Positions 1 to 6,952 of a stretch of 9,117 nucleotides of DNA are shown piece by piece. The first letter of the stretch is position 1. Every line of letters begins with the position of its first letter. Where the stretch lies: contig CALGII010000276.1 in NCBI GenBank assembly GCA_937915485.1, forward strand, positions 1 to 9,117, given 5' to 3'. Source of the DNA: an uncultured Ignavibacteriota bacterium. Lineage in GTDB: Bacteria; Bacteroidota; Ignavibacteria; Tepidaquicellales; Tepidaquicellaceae. The notes under the pieces were generated by a model. It had not been told where the DNA came from. It worked only from the letters and a program-made list of their open reading frames with translations, and did no database searches. Both the position numbers and the translations under genes were made by a program.

Positions 1-885
1 GAATCGTTCTTCAGGAAACGATACGACGAGGGAATGCCGAAGGATATGCTCTGGGAGCCCATGCTCTGGGATTCGCTGAATCTTATAGCAAGGATTCCTA
101 TTATCGCCGCCTATATTTACAGGAGGAAATTCAATAAAGGTCCAAGAATCAATTCCGATAATAAACTCGACTGGGCGGCTAACTACGCGAGGCTTCTCGG
201 CGTTGAGGACCCCGACGGCTCTTTCGCCGACCTGATGAGACTTTATATGGTTCTTCATTCCGACCACGAAGGCGGTAACGTAAGCGCGATGGCGACGCAG
301 ACGATTAATTCAGCCTTGTCGGACGTTTATTTTTCCGTCAGCGGAGGTCTTAACGGTCTGGCGGGACCCTTGCACGGTCTTGCGAATCAGGAATGCCTGA
401 GATTCATAATAAAACTGCGGGACGACATAGGACACACTCCTTCCGATAACGAAGTCCGCGAATACTGCATAAATCTTCTTAACAACAAACGCGTCATTGC
501 GGGTTACGGACACGCGGTTCTGCGAGTTACAGACCCGAGGTTCACGGCTTTTGTTGAGTTCGGGAAAAAGCATCTGCCCGACGACGAAATATTCGGAATC
601 GTTAATCAACTCTTCAACATCGTTCCGAAACTGCTTATCGAAGGCGGCAAGGCGAAAGACCCCTGGCCCAACGTCGACGCGGCAAGCGGCTCGCTGCTCT
701 TCCATTACGGAATGACGGAATATGAATATTACACCGTGCTCTTCTCCGTTTCGAGAGTGCTGGGACTCGCCGCGCAATTGATACTCAACCGCGCGCTTAA
801 CAGACCCATAATTCGCCCGAAGTCGGTAACGACACAATGGATAAAGAAAACTCTCGGCGCGAAAAAACAGGAAGAGAAAAAATAA
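1..885 (+). CDS. gltA: Citrate synthase, mitochondrial/eukaryotic-like type (5' partial)
   Basis: Condenses oxaloacetate and acetyl-CoA to citrate, the entry step of the TCA cycle, in the cytoplasm. The reading frame is already open at base 1, so the N-terminus lies outside the window; the ATG at 34 is internal. Numbering from that Met, the active-site landmarks of the pig-heart-type enzyme are all present: HSDHEGG (75-81), GPLHGLANQE with the catalytic His114, GYGHAVLR with His160, DPR (167-169), PWPNVD with the catalytic Asp215, and a C-terminal RPKS (262-265). These correspond to His274, His320 and Asp375 of the pig enzyme. The wording (NGLAGPLHGLANQE, PWPNVDA-SG) is that of the mitochondrial-type enzymes rather than the E. 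coli hexameric type. The C-terminus ends in a Lys/Glu-rich tail. A strong hairpin terminator follows 22 bp after the stop. It is the only + strand gene seen. Family certain; the gene symbol follows usual bacterial naming. Confidence 0.96.
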   Translation, partial: ESFFRKRYDEGMPKDMLWEPMLWDSLNLIARIPIIAAYIYRRKFNKGPRINSDNKLDWAANYARLLGVEDPDGSFADLMRLYMVLHSDHEGGNVSAMATQTINSALSDVYFSVSGGLNGLAGPLHGLANQECLRFIIKLRDDIGHTPSDNEVREYCINLLNNKRVIAGYGHAVLRVTDPRFTAFVEFGKKHLPDDEIFGIVNQLFNIVPKLLIEGGKAKDPWPNVDAASGSLLFHYGMTEYEYYTVLFSVSRVLGLAAQLILNRALNRPIIRPKSVTTQWIKKTLGAKKQEEKK

Positions 886-907
886 TTTTATCTTATTTGC
901 GATTATG

Positions 908-936
908 AAAACACCCCTCATAAAGGGGTGTTTTTA
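908..936 (+). terminator. Rho-independent terminator of citrate synthase, probably bidirectional
   Basis: Perfect 11-bp inverted repeat: AAAACACCCCT (908-918), 5-nt loop (919-923), AGGGGTGTTTT (924-934), with the T run continuing to 935. It starts 22 bp after the citrate synthase stop. Because the stem is flanked by A's on the left and T's on the right, the opposite strand also reads a GC-rich stem followed by TTTT. It could therefore also stop - strand transcripts coming through from the gene at 1155-3659, for which I see no closer terminator. Confidence 0.9.
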
Positions 937-966
937 TTAAGCAGCCGTTTCTTTTCAAATCAAAAT

Positions 967-1155
967 CAAATATCAAAAATCAAAATTGCATTTCCTAAAT
1001 CCTGATTCCTAATCCTTAATCCAAAATCCAAAATTCTTGATTCTAAAATTTCTCGTTCTCGCGTCCCTGCTTGTCGGGATTGTTCCTAAACAAGAAATCT
1101 TATATCTAAATTCTTAATTCTTGATTCTTGATTCTTGATTCTATTTTCTTAAATC
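967..1155. repeat. Degenerate 7-bp tandem repeat array (STRR-like) in convergent intergenic region
   Basis: Read in steps of 7 from 967, the + strand gives units such as CTAAATC, CTGATTC, CTAATCC, TTAATCC, AAAATCC, AAAATTC and TTGATTC (995-1043). After a gap it continues with TTATATC, TAAATTC, TTAATTC and three exact TTGATTC copies (1121-1141), then TATTTTC and TTAAATC up to the stop codon of the - strand gene. The two recognisable blocks (967-1050 and 1093-1155) keep the same register across the middle: 126 bp, exactly 18 units. The middle (1051-1092) is more GC-rich and no longer matches; it holds a weak TCCC...GGGA inverted repeat at 1064-1079. A period of 7 is incompatible with coding. 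It resembles the short tandemly repeated repetitive sequences described in cyanobacteria, but I do not recognise this unit as a named family. Confidence 0.75.
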
Positions 1156-3659
1156 TACTTCAGCAAAATCATTTTCTTCGACGATGTAAAATTTCCCGAT
1201 TGAATGCGGTACACGTATGCCCCGCTCGGATAATTTGACGCCCGCCACTGCACGCGGTAATGTCCCGCGTTCAGATTCTGATTGACTAATTTATCGACAA
1301 GTTTCCCCGAAATGTCGAACACCTCCAGTGTCGTCATTCCGTAAACCGGAATGTCGAACTCTATGTTCGTTTCCGGATTAAACGGATTTGGAAAATTCTG
1401 CATCAGATTGTAGTCTTCGGGCACCTGACCGTACGGATCGGTTCCGAGTACGGAATTAAGGTCGAATGTCCAGCAGCCGCGTCCGTGAGTCGCAACGAGT
1501 ATCTGCCCTACATTCTGCTTGTATTTCATGTCATAAATTTCAACCATCGGAAGACCGCTGTTGAAGTCAACCCAGTTCGTGCCGTCGTTCGTTGTCTGAA
1601 ACACTCCGAAGTCTGACCCGACGAATAACATTCGCGGTGGTATCGTTCTTAAAACGACTGAATTCATCGCTATGTTCGGCAGGTTCGATGATATGTTAGT
1701 CCAGTTGATGCCTCCGTTTGTCGTCCTTGCGACTCTCGTCGCTCCGGAACCGCCGAATGTGGCGTAACAGATTTCGTCGTTTGCATAGTCCACGACGAAA
1801 TCGCTGACGTATGAATATCCCGTCGTGACCGACCAGTTTGCTCCGTTATCCGTCGTTACGAGTATCCTTCCGTTGGATGTGCCTATGTAAATTTTATTTA
1901 TGTTCGTCGAACTGATTCCAATCGCGGATACGTTTCCGCCTACCACCGTTGTGGTGGCAATTTGCGTCCAACCCGATGAAGATGTTGCCGTTTGCGCGTT
2001 CGTCGTCTTCCAGATGTCAGCCCTTCCGAATACTATTGTGTTATGGTCCCCCGGCGCCATTTCATAAGGATTGTAGAAAAGTCCGCCCGTTGAACCGGAA
2101 GGCGTGAAACTTGAAAAAGAGGTTCCCCTGTTCGTGGAACGCTGTATGGAACCGTTGACGTACTGACCGTAAATATAATTTGTGTTTACCGGGTCAATTA
2201 TCGTATAACCGCCGTCGCCTGTAGTTCTCTGAATCCAGTTTGCGCCGCCGTTTGTAGAAGTTTGCTTGTTGTTATCCTGCGTGCCGCCCTGAAGGTTTAA
2301 AATATTCGTTGGGTCGTAATCCGCGCTCTGATACTGAAGCGTCGATATCGTCCGGTTCAGGTCTGTCCAGTTCTGTCCGTCGTTTGTCGATTTATAAACT
2401 CCTCCGTCCGAACAGCACCAGAGAACGCTGCCGTTATATGCGAGACGGTGTATATCCGCGTGACAGAAATTTCCCGGATTTGTCGTCGCCCACTGCGAAC
2501 GCTGAACGAGACTGCTTCCGCCTGTGGTCGAAACATAAACGTCGAGTCCGCCTACTACAACGAGATTCTCGTTTGCCGGTTTAACTATTACCGCGTTGTC
2601 GTACCATCCTTGTGAACTCAGATAATTCGGTGTCGTCGCCATTGCTGTCCAGTTGCCTCCGCCGTCCGTTGACCTGTAAAGCCCCACCAGCGCGCCGCCT
2701 GACGATGCCGCTATGCTGGCGTATATATAATTCACGTTTGATTCTGCGATTGCGAGTTGTATTCTCCCCATCGAAGAAGGAAGTCCCGTTGACAACGTAG
2801 TCCAGACCGCTCCGCCGTCTGTTGATTTCTTTATCAATCCGGCGTTTGTCCCGCCGACAGTGACATATACCATAGACGAATTCTGCGGATTGAGTATCAC
2901 GCAGTTTGCGTTCGTGCCCGCGCCTGTGTTCGTCCAGTTTATACCCGCGTTCGTGGATTTAAACACGCCGCTGTTGCCCGCCATCCATATTATGTTCGAG
3001 TTGAACGGGTCGATAGCCATGTACGAGCATTTATTCCCGACCTGAGAAACTGTTGCTATCTGAAACCAGGATACACCCGCGTTGGTTGTCTTATAAATTC
3101 CGTTACCGTACTGGCTGTCCGACGAATAGTTAAGTTCCCCCGTTCCAAGGTAGAGAATGTTCGGATTGTTTTTGTCTATTACTATGTCGCCGCAAGCGAG
3201 CGTGGAAAGGTCGTCCGTTAGCGAAAACCAGTTTGCACCGCCGTCCGTGGTTTTCCATACACCGCCCTGAGCCGCCGCGATGTACATTATATTGGGATTC
3301 GTAGGATGAAATGCTATCGAGTTCGTCCTGCCCGAAATGTAATTATTATTTGTAAACTGATAAAACATTCCCGTCGGGTTTATGCTTACCCAGGACGTGC
3401 TGTGAGTATTGTTTTGCATTATATCCTTGTCGCGCGTCATCATTGATTTCTGATGAACGGCATCCGGATACGTCATCGGTGACAGTATCTGTCCCGGTCC
3501 GCCCGCGCGTCTTGTAAGAATGAACTCTTCACGGGCAAGTATTTCCTCGCTTGTTTCGTTTTCAAGAAGGTATTCTTCCTCTTCCTGCGCCATTGTCACG
3601 TTGAGAGCGAGAAACAGCATCGGAAGAAGAAGGAAGTGCAGTATATTTCGTGTTTTCAT
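1155..3659 (-). CDS. Secreted Asp-box (BNR/sortilin-like) beta-propeller protein with type IX secretion sorting domain
   Basis: 834 residues. A signal peptide (1-25, hydrophobic core LLLPMLFLAL, cleavage probably after the Ala of TMAQ) is followed by an acidic stretch (26-45). Residues about 110-735 hold some twelve Asp-box motifs of the form S/T-x-D/N-x-G-x-x-W/F. Clear ones are at 137-144, 191-198, 235-242, 279-286, 330-337, 424-431, 468-475, 508-515, 602-609, 646-653 and 689-696; one at 552-564 carries an insertion. A VATHGRG motif (723-729), common at the end of such propellers, follows. Residues 750-834 are a type A type IX secretion C-terminal domain (NFPNPFNPET, then LEVFDISGK, then PSGAYVYRI and terminal KKMILLK). 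The protein is therefore expected to cross the outer membrane and be released or anchored at the surface. No added catalytic domain is visible, so adhesion or carbohydrate/protein binding are possible but unproven. The best Shine-Dalgarno-like match (AAGGAT) is 13 nt from the ATG, too far to be convincing; the signal peptide supports this start. Confidence 0.9.
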   Translation of the reverse strand: MKTRNILHFLLLPMLFLALNVTMAQEEEEYLLENETSEEILAREEFILTRRAGGPGQILSPMTYPDAVHQKSMMTRDKDIMQNNTHSTSWVSINPTGMFYQFTNNNYISGRTNSIAFHPTNPNIMYIAAAQGGVWKTTDGGANWFSLTDDLSTLACGDIVIDKNNPNILYLGTGELNYSSDSQYGNGIYKTTNAGVSWFQIATVSQVGNKCSYMAIDPFNSNIIWMAGNSGVFKSTNAGINWTNTGAGTNANCVILNPQNSSMVYVTVGGTNAGLIKKSTDGGAVWTTLSTGLPSSMGRIQLAIAESNVNYIYASIAASSGGALVGLYRSTDGGGNWTAMATTPNYLSSQGWYDNAVIVKPANENLVVVGGLDVYVSTTGGSSLVQRSQWATTNPGNFCHADIHRLAYNGSVLWCCSDGGVYKSTNDGQNWTDLNRTISTLQYQSADYDPTNILNLQGGTQDNNKQTSTNGGANWIQRTTGDGGYTIIDPVNTNYIYGQYVNGSIQRSTNRGTSFSSFTPSGSTGGLFYNPYEMAPGDHNTIVFGRADIWKTTNAQTATSSSGWTQIATTTVVGGNVSAIGISSTNINKIYIGTSNGRILVTTDNGANWSVTTGYSYVSDFVVDYANDEICYATFGGSGATRVARTTNGGINWTNISSNLPNIAMNSVVLRTIPPRMLFVGSDFGVFQTTNDGTNWVDFNSGLPMVEIYDMKYKQNVGQILVATHGRGCWTFDLNSVLGTDPYGQVPEDYNLMQNFPNPFNPETNIEFDIPVYGMTTLEVFDISGKLVDKLVNQNLNAGHYRVQWRASNYPSGAYVYRIQSGNFTSSKKMILLK

Positions 3660-3739
3660 ATAAAAATTTAATATCCTTAAAAATACTCATATCCAGTCTT
3701 ATCTTCCATCTAATTTTCTGAACGGAATTCAATCGAAAA

Positions 3740-4867
3740 TTAACCGTTACTTCTTTTATTCTTTATGTAATCCTGCGCGTTAATTCCTAATTTTCTTAGT
3801 TCTTCCGTATTTTTTGACAGGATTGCATAAGAAACTTCATTGATGCGCCGGGTGTCTATACCTTTCCACTTTTCAATGTCATTTTCAAAATCATTTGAAA
3901 AGATTGCGCGCGACAAATCTCTCACAACGCAATAGTTTGCAACAGAATGACTGTTGTCGCTTTCGAAATTCGCGTTCTCAATGAAGAATTTGAGTAATTT
4001 AAACAAGGAAGTTTCCGCGAGGCTCAACTCCGTAAGTTTCGCCCTGTACTCGAGGTCCGCCCCCGACAGTTTCGGAAAATATCCGTAATCGCTGTAATGC
4101 CTGCCCTCGTGCGCGAGATATGAGACAAGAAAATTTTCGCTGCTTAAATCGTATGCCTGCTTCACGCAGTACAATGCCGATGAATCCGCCCATCCGCCCG
4201 GATAATACGTTCCAAATGTCGCGTACTCCTCCCAGCCGAGCGTTACGAAACCGTCCATGAAAACTACTTTTACGTTTATCGTATCCGAGAAGAGATTGAA
4301 TTTGTAAAGTGTGTCATACATTGACCGCCAGACAAGCAAATCGAGATACTTGCCCGTCCTGCCGAAACCCGTCGTTTGAAGCCCCTTCGAGTTGACGTAT
4401 TTTTTGAGATATATATTGAGATTATCGTCATCCCTGATTTCGGAATTTTTCACGCCGAAATTACCGCCGAGAAACGCTGCAAGTTTGTTCATCAGAAGAC
4501 TGTCGTTATTGTATTCGGGAAAAAGAAACGCCTGCCGCCAGTAATCGGAATAAATTTTCAGCAGGCTGTCTATCGGAGACCTGTGTTCATCAGAATACCC
4601 GCTTTTGTCCTCGAGATAAAGAAATCTGCTTTCAAACCTGGTTTTAAACTCCCATTCCTTTTCAGGAATTGATGTCGAATCACTTACCATTAAGAACGTC
4701 AGCGCTTTTCGGATTTCACCGTCGAGAGCCAGAGAATATATTTTGTTCCTGTTGAAACGTACCGAATCCGAAAACGGAGCCGCCTTACTTATTTCAGCGT
4801 ACGATGTGCAAATGATAACCAGAGCCACAGCCGCGAGCATAGGCAGTTTGAGAATGTTGTTTTTCAC
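3740..4867 (-). CDS. Secreted protein of unknown function with HEGRH zincin-like motif
   Basis: 375 residues, starting at GTG with AAGGA four bases upstream, followed directly by a signal peptide (basic MKNNILK, hydrophobic LAAVALVIIC, likely cleavage near Ala24 or Ala30). Cys20 is not in a good lipobox, so a soluble exported protein is more likely than a lipoprotein. I do not recognise a named family. The central feature is LAHEGRHYSDYG (251-262), a match to the HExxH metal site of zinc metallopeptidases, with DLEYRAKLTEL (271-281) following. Glu273 lies 16 residues after the second His, a plausible third zinc ligand of a gluzincin-type site. Before it come mostly polar helical segments and aromatic-rich stretches (WEEYATFGTYYPGGW, 212-226). 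It begins 13 bp after the DUF3788 gene and probably shares its transcript. Peptidase activity is an inference from the motif alone. Confidence 0.8.
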   Translation of the reverse strand: MKNNILKLPMLAAVALVIICTSYAEISKAAPFSDSVRFNRNKIYSLALDGEIRKALTFLMVSDSTSIPEKEWEFKTRFESRFLYLEDKSGYSDEHRSPIDSLLKIYSDYWRQAFLFPEYNNDSLLMNKLAAFLGGNFGVKNSEIRDDDNLNIYLKKYVNSKGLQTTGFGRTGKYLDLLVWRSMYDTLYKFNLFSDTINVKVVFMDGFVTLGWEEYATFGTYYPGGWADSSALYCVKQAYDLSSENFLVSYLAHEGRHYSDYGYFPKLSGADLEYRAKLTELSLAETSLFKLLKFFIENANFESDNSHSVANYCVVRDLSRAIFSNDFENDIEKWKGIDTRRINEVSYAILSKNTEELRKLGINAQDYIKNKRSNG

Positions 4868-4870
4868 TTA

Positions 4871-4876
4871 GTCCTT
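4871..4876 (-). promoter_or_regulatory. Shine-Dalgarno sequence for the GTG-started HEGRH gene
   Basis: AAGGAC on the - strand ends 3 nt before the GTG at 4867 (4 nt counted from AAGGA), in the 13-bp gap after the DUF3788 stop codon. It is one of only two good Shine-Dalgarno matches in this AT-rich set of starts. It supports the non-ATG start, which also gives a complete signal peptide. It suggests that translation of this gene in the two-gene transcript relies on its own ribosome binding site. Confidence 0.6.
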
Positions 4877-4880
4877 ATTG

Positions 4881-5300
4881 TTAGTTTGACAATTTTATTA
4901 CGATTAGTTTCTGAATGTCTTTTATCGCGGCCTGACGCTTAACGTCTATTCTTATTCCCCTGCCTTCCGCGTATGCGCGCGCCGACTCGAGTTCCTTCTT
5001 AATCTCATCCGCGACATCGCTTGCAAGAATTTCCTCATACGCCTTCTGTCCGAAATTAAAAGCCGCCTTGAAATATCCGTCCCTCGGCAGCAGGTATATT
5101 ATCACGCGCTTCCTGTCCTTTATGCGGAAACTCCAGCCGTACTTCGCTCCCGGAAAAGCCCACTCCTTATCTGCTTCGGGATACTTCAAAATCGTATAGT
5201 CTTCTAGTCTCTTCCATAACTCGAAATTCTTTCCGAGCGCTTTTTTTAAAGCCGAATCGGTCGGCTGTGTTTCCTTTTCTGCGAAAATGCTGATGTCCAT
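4881..5300 (-). CDS. DUF3788 family protein
   Basis: 139 residues with no signal peptide or membrane segment, so cytoplasmic. The sequence fits the DUF3788 pattern as I remember it: an N-terminal helix (LGKNFELWKRLEDY, 23-36), then EWAFPGAKYGWSFRIKDRKRVIIYLLPRDGYFKAAFNFG, with a basic, aromatic-rich core (46-84), then AYEEILAS and a C-terminal helical part with VKRQAAIKDIQKLIVIKLSN. The length is normal for that family. The function of DUF3788 is unknown to me; the alternating hydrophobic strands and single-domain size suggest a small alpha/beta fold. It lies between the beta-lactamase gene (65 bp upstream) and the secreted HEGRH gene (13 bp downstream), and is probably co-transcribed with the latter. 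The ATG has no strong Shine-Dalgarno; an A-rich leader precedes it, as is common in Bacteroidota. Confidence 0.8.
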   Translation of the reverse strand: MDISIFAEKETQPTDSALKKALGKNFELWKRLEDYTILKYPEADKEWAFPGAKYGWSFRIKDRKRVIIYLLPRDGYFKAAFNFGQKAYEEILASDVADEIKKELESARAYAEGRGIRIDVKRQAAIKDIQKLIVIKLSN

Positions 5301-5365
5301 TTCTGTTGTTTTTTTTCTTTTGAAAAGTCTGCTGTCTCATCAACGCCTTATTCGTACAGATAAAT

Positions 5366-6271
5366 TCATTTCAAAGATAAAAAATAATCAATTGCGAGTT
5401 TGGATATTCTTGCGATAATTGAATCGTTAAATTCATCACTTTCCTTTGACATCGACACGAATACGACTATCGCTATGTGTCTTCCATCAGGAAGCGTAAC
5501 AATTCCCGCGTCATTGCAGGCGGCTGTTATTCCGTCATCCGATTTTCCCGATGAACCTGTTTTATGCGCGACTATTGTTCCTTCCGGAAGAAGTCCCTTG
5601 ATTCTTTTTGGACCCGTCGTGGTTTCCGTCATTATCTTCAGAAGAAAATCGTTTGTTTCTTTTTTAAGCGCCGTGCCGCTCGACAATACACCCAGAAGTT
5701 CCGCCATCGCTGAAGGCTTGCAGGAATTAAGAAACTGAAGCGTCCCGTCTTTGTGCATTTCCTCTTCAGTGTTCTTTATGCTTATATCTGTTATTCCAAG
5801 CCCGTGTATGTATTTCTCCGCTTCAAGCGGTCCTCCAATAAGCCTGAAAAGTATGTCGCATCCGTTGTTATCGCTCTGAGATACGGTGTAGGAAATAATT
5901 TCCGACAATTTCAATTCTCCGCCGTCAGGATATTTTTCCCTTAAAGGACTCCACGTGTTCGGAAGAAGATCCTGTTTAGTTACCTTAATAATTTTGTCAA
6001 GAGAAATTTCCCCCTTGTCAACGCGGGCGAGAACCGCCATCGCGAGTGGAAATTTAAACACGCTTTGCATCGGATAGTTTGCGTCGTTGTTAAACAGGTA
6101 TGTTTTTCCCGACTCAAGTTCCTTGATTGCCGCGCCGACGCTGCATTTTGACCCGCTGATTATCTTTTCTATGGCTGCCTTCAGCGAATCCTCCTGCGAA
6201 TACGCGGAATTACAGAAGGCAATCAGCAGTATGAGCAGCGCCAGATTTATGTTGAGTTTTTTTATAATCAT
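5366..6271 (-). CDS. Class A beta-lactamase, subclass A2 (Bacteroidota PER/CfxA/CepA-like)
   Basis: 301 residues, a usual length for the family. A Sec signal peptide (1-25, core LALLILLIAFC, cleavage probably before Gln26) sends it to the periplasm, where it would open the beta-lactam ring by a serine acyl-enzyme. All class A motifs are visible: SVFK with nucleophile Ser70 and Lys73; SDN at 133-135 (Ambler 130-132); the omega-loop general base Glu169 (Ambler 166) in TEEEMHKD; and HKTGSSG with KTG at 237-239 (Ambler 234-236). His173 replaces the usual Asn170, as I recall for PER-type and other A2 enzymes, and the text after it (LQFLN...PSAMAELL) is also typical of A2. Spectrum cannot be read from sequence. 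The product could also be named a serine hydrolase, but the intact Glu166 equivalent argues for a true beta-lactamase. Flanking genes are ordinary chromosomal ones; there is no mobile element or regulator such as ampR/blaR next to it. Confidence 0.93.
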   Translation of the reverse strand: MIIKKLNINLALLILLIAFCNSAYSQEDSLKAAIEKIISGSKCSVGAAIKELESGKTYLFNNDANYPMQSVFKFPLAMAVLARVDKGEISLDKIIKVTKQDLLPNTWSPLREKYPDGGELKLSEIISYTVSQSDNNGCDILFRLIGGPLEAEKYIHGLGITDISIKNTEEEMHKDGTLQFLNSCKPSAMAELLGVLSSGTALKKETNDFLLKIMTETTTGPKRIKGLLPEGTIVAHKTGSSGKSDDGITAACNDAGIVTLPDGRHIAIVVFVSMSKESDEFNDSIIARISKLAIDYFLSLK

Positions 6272-6336
6272 AAGAATTAAAAATTATCGATGGAACCGTA
6301 ATTTTCAATTCAATAACGAAGGGAAAACAGGAAGTT

Positions 6337-6897
6337 CTAATTCTTTTGAAATAGCGCGGACTTGTTCGGAAACAGCCGCGGCGAGCCGTTTAAACTGAAT
6401 CCCGTGTCCACGATTATGTCTATCATTTTTCTGAAATCGCTTTTAGATACGTGCAATGGCGGCTCGACGATTAACAGCCTTCCGCCGGGCTTTAACGCGT
6501 TGTATAGTTCGGTAAAAAGCCTTTCCTTGTCGGGAATTTCGTGTATCACGTAAAACGCGAAAATGAAATCCGTTTTGCCTTTAAAATTTATCGTGTCTTT
6601 CTCGCACCGGTGAAGTTCGATTCTTTTCTCCAACTCCGTTCCCTGAATTTTCTTCCTTACAATATCCAGCATGCCCTCCTGCAGGTCGGCAGCAGTTACT
6701 CTACCCGATTCACCCGCGAGTTCCGCGATGGCGGTCGTGAAGTATCCGGGACCGCAGCCCAGATCCAGTACTTCCATTCCGGGAAGTATGAACGGCTTGA
6801 GTATCTTCACAGGATTCTGAAACAGTCTCCTGAATTTTGTATCGAGACTTCCCGATAATTCTACGGGACAAACTCTGCTTTTATCTTTTTTGCTCAT
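6337..6897 (-). CDS. Class I SAM-dependent methyltransferase
   Basis: 186 residues, cytoplasmic. A Rossmann-type methyltransferase core is clear: motif I VLDLGCGPGYF (43-53) for SAM binding, an acidic strand end ADLQEGML (70-77) for the ribose, FAFYVIHEIPDKE (113-125) as the motif IV region, and LKPGGRLLIVEPP (135-147). It resembles the UbiE/Methyltransf_11-31 type. The N-terminus has a CPVELSGSLD segment (10-19) before the core, which I recall as a recurrent feature of a family of small bacterial methyltransferases of unknown substrate. The substrate cannot be told from sequence. Neighbours on the same strand (beta-lactamase 65 bp downstream, GIY-YIG gene 55 bp upstream) give no clue. The ATG is supported by a good GAGGG Shine-Dalgarno 7 nt upstream. 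Confidence 0.9.
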   Translation of the reverse strand: MSKKDKSRVCPVELSGSLDTKFRRLFQNPVKILKPFILPGMEVLDLGCGPGYFTTAIAELAGESGRVTAADLQEGMLDIVRKKIQGTELEKRIELHRCEKDTINFKGKTDFIFAFYVIHEIPDKERLFTELYNALKPGGRLLIVEPPLHVSKSDFRKMIDIIVDTGFSLNGSPRLFPNKSALFQKN

Positions 6898-6904
6898 ATA
6901 AATA

Positions 6905-6909
6905 CCCTC
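6905..6909 (-). promoter_or_regulatory. Shine-Dalgarno sequence of the methyltransferase gene
   Basis: GAGGG on the - strand, 7 nt before the ATG at 6897. Spacing and sequence are close to ideal, in contrast to most starts in this window, and fix the start of the methyltransferase. An out-of-frame ATG overlaps it just upstream and is not expected to be used. Confidence 0.6.
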
Positions 6910-6952
6910 ATATTTATTGTACGGAAAGAAACCGGTTGGGTTCTGAAAACTT

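Noticed and set aside
274..300. NVSAM in citrate synthase where the pig enzyme has NVSAH, as an active-site change
   Set aside because: Counting from the catalytic His, this position is not one of the substrate-binding His residues; those (HSDH, GPLH, GYGH) are all intact, so it is ordinary divergence.
310..921. 203-codon open frame antisense to citrate synthase
   Set aside because: It lies opposite the highly conserved citrate synthase core, runs through the terminator, and shows no recognisable domain; it is a shadow of codon bias on the other strand.
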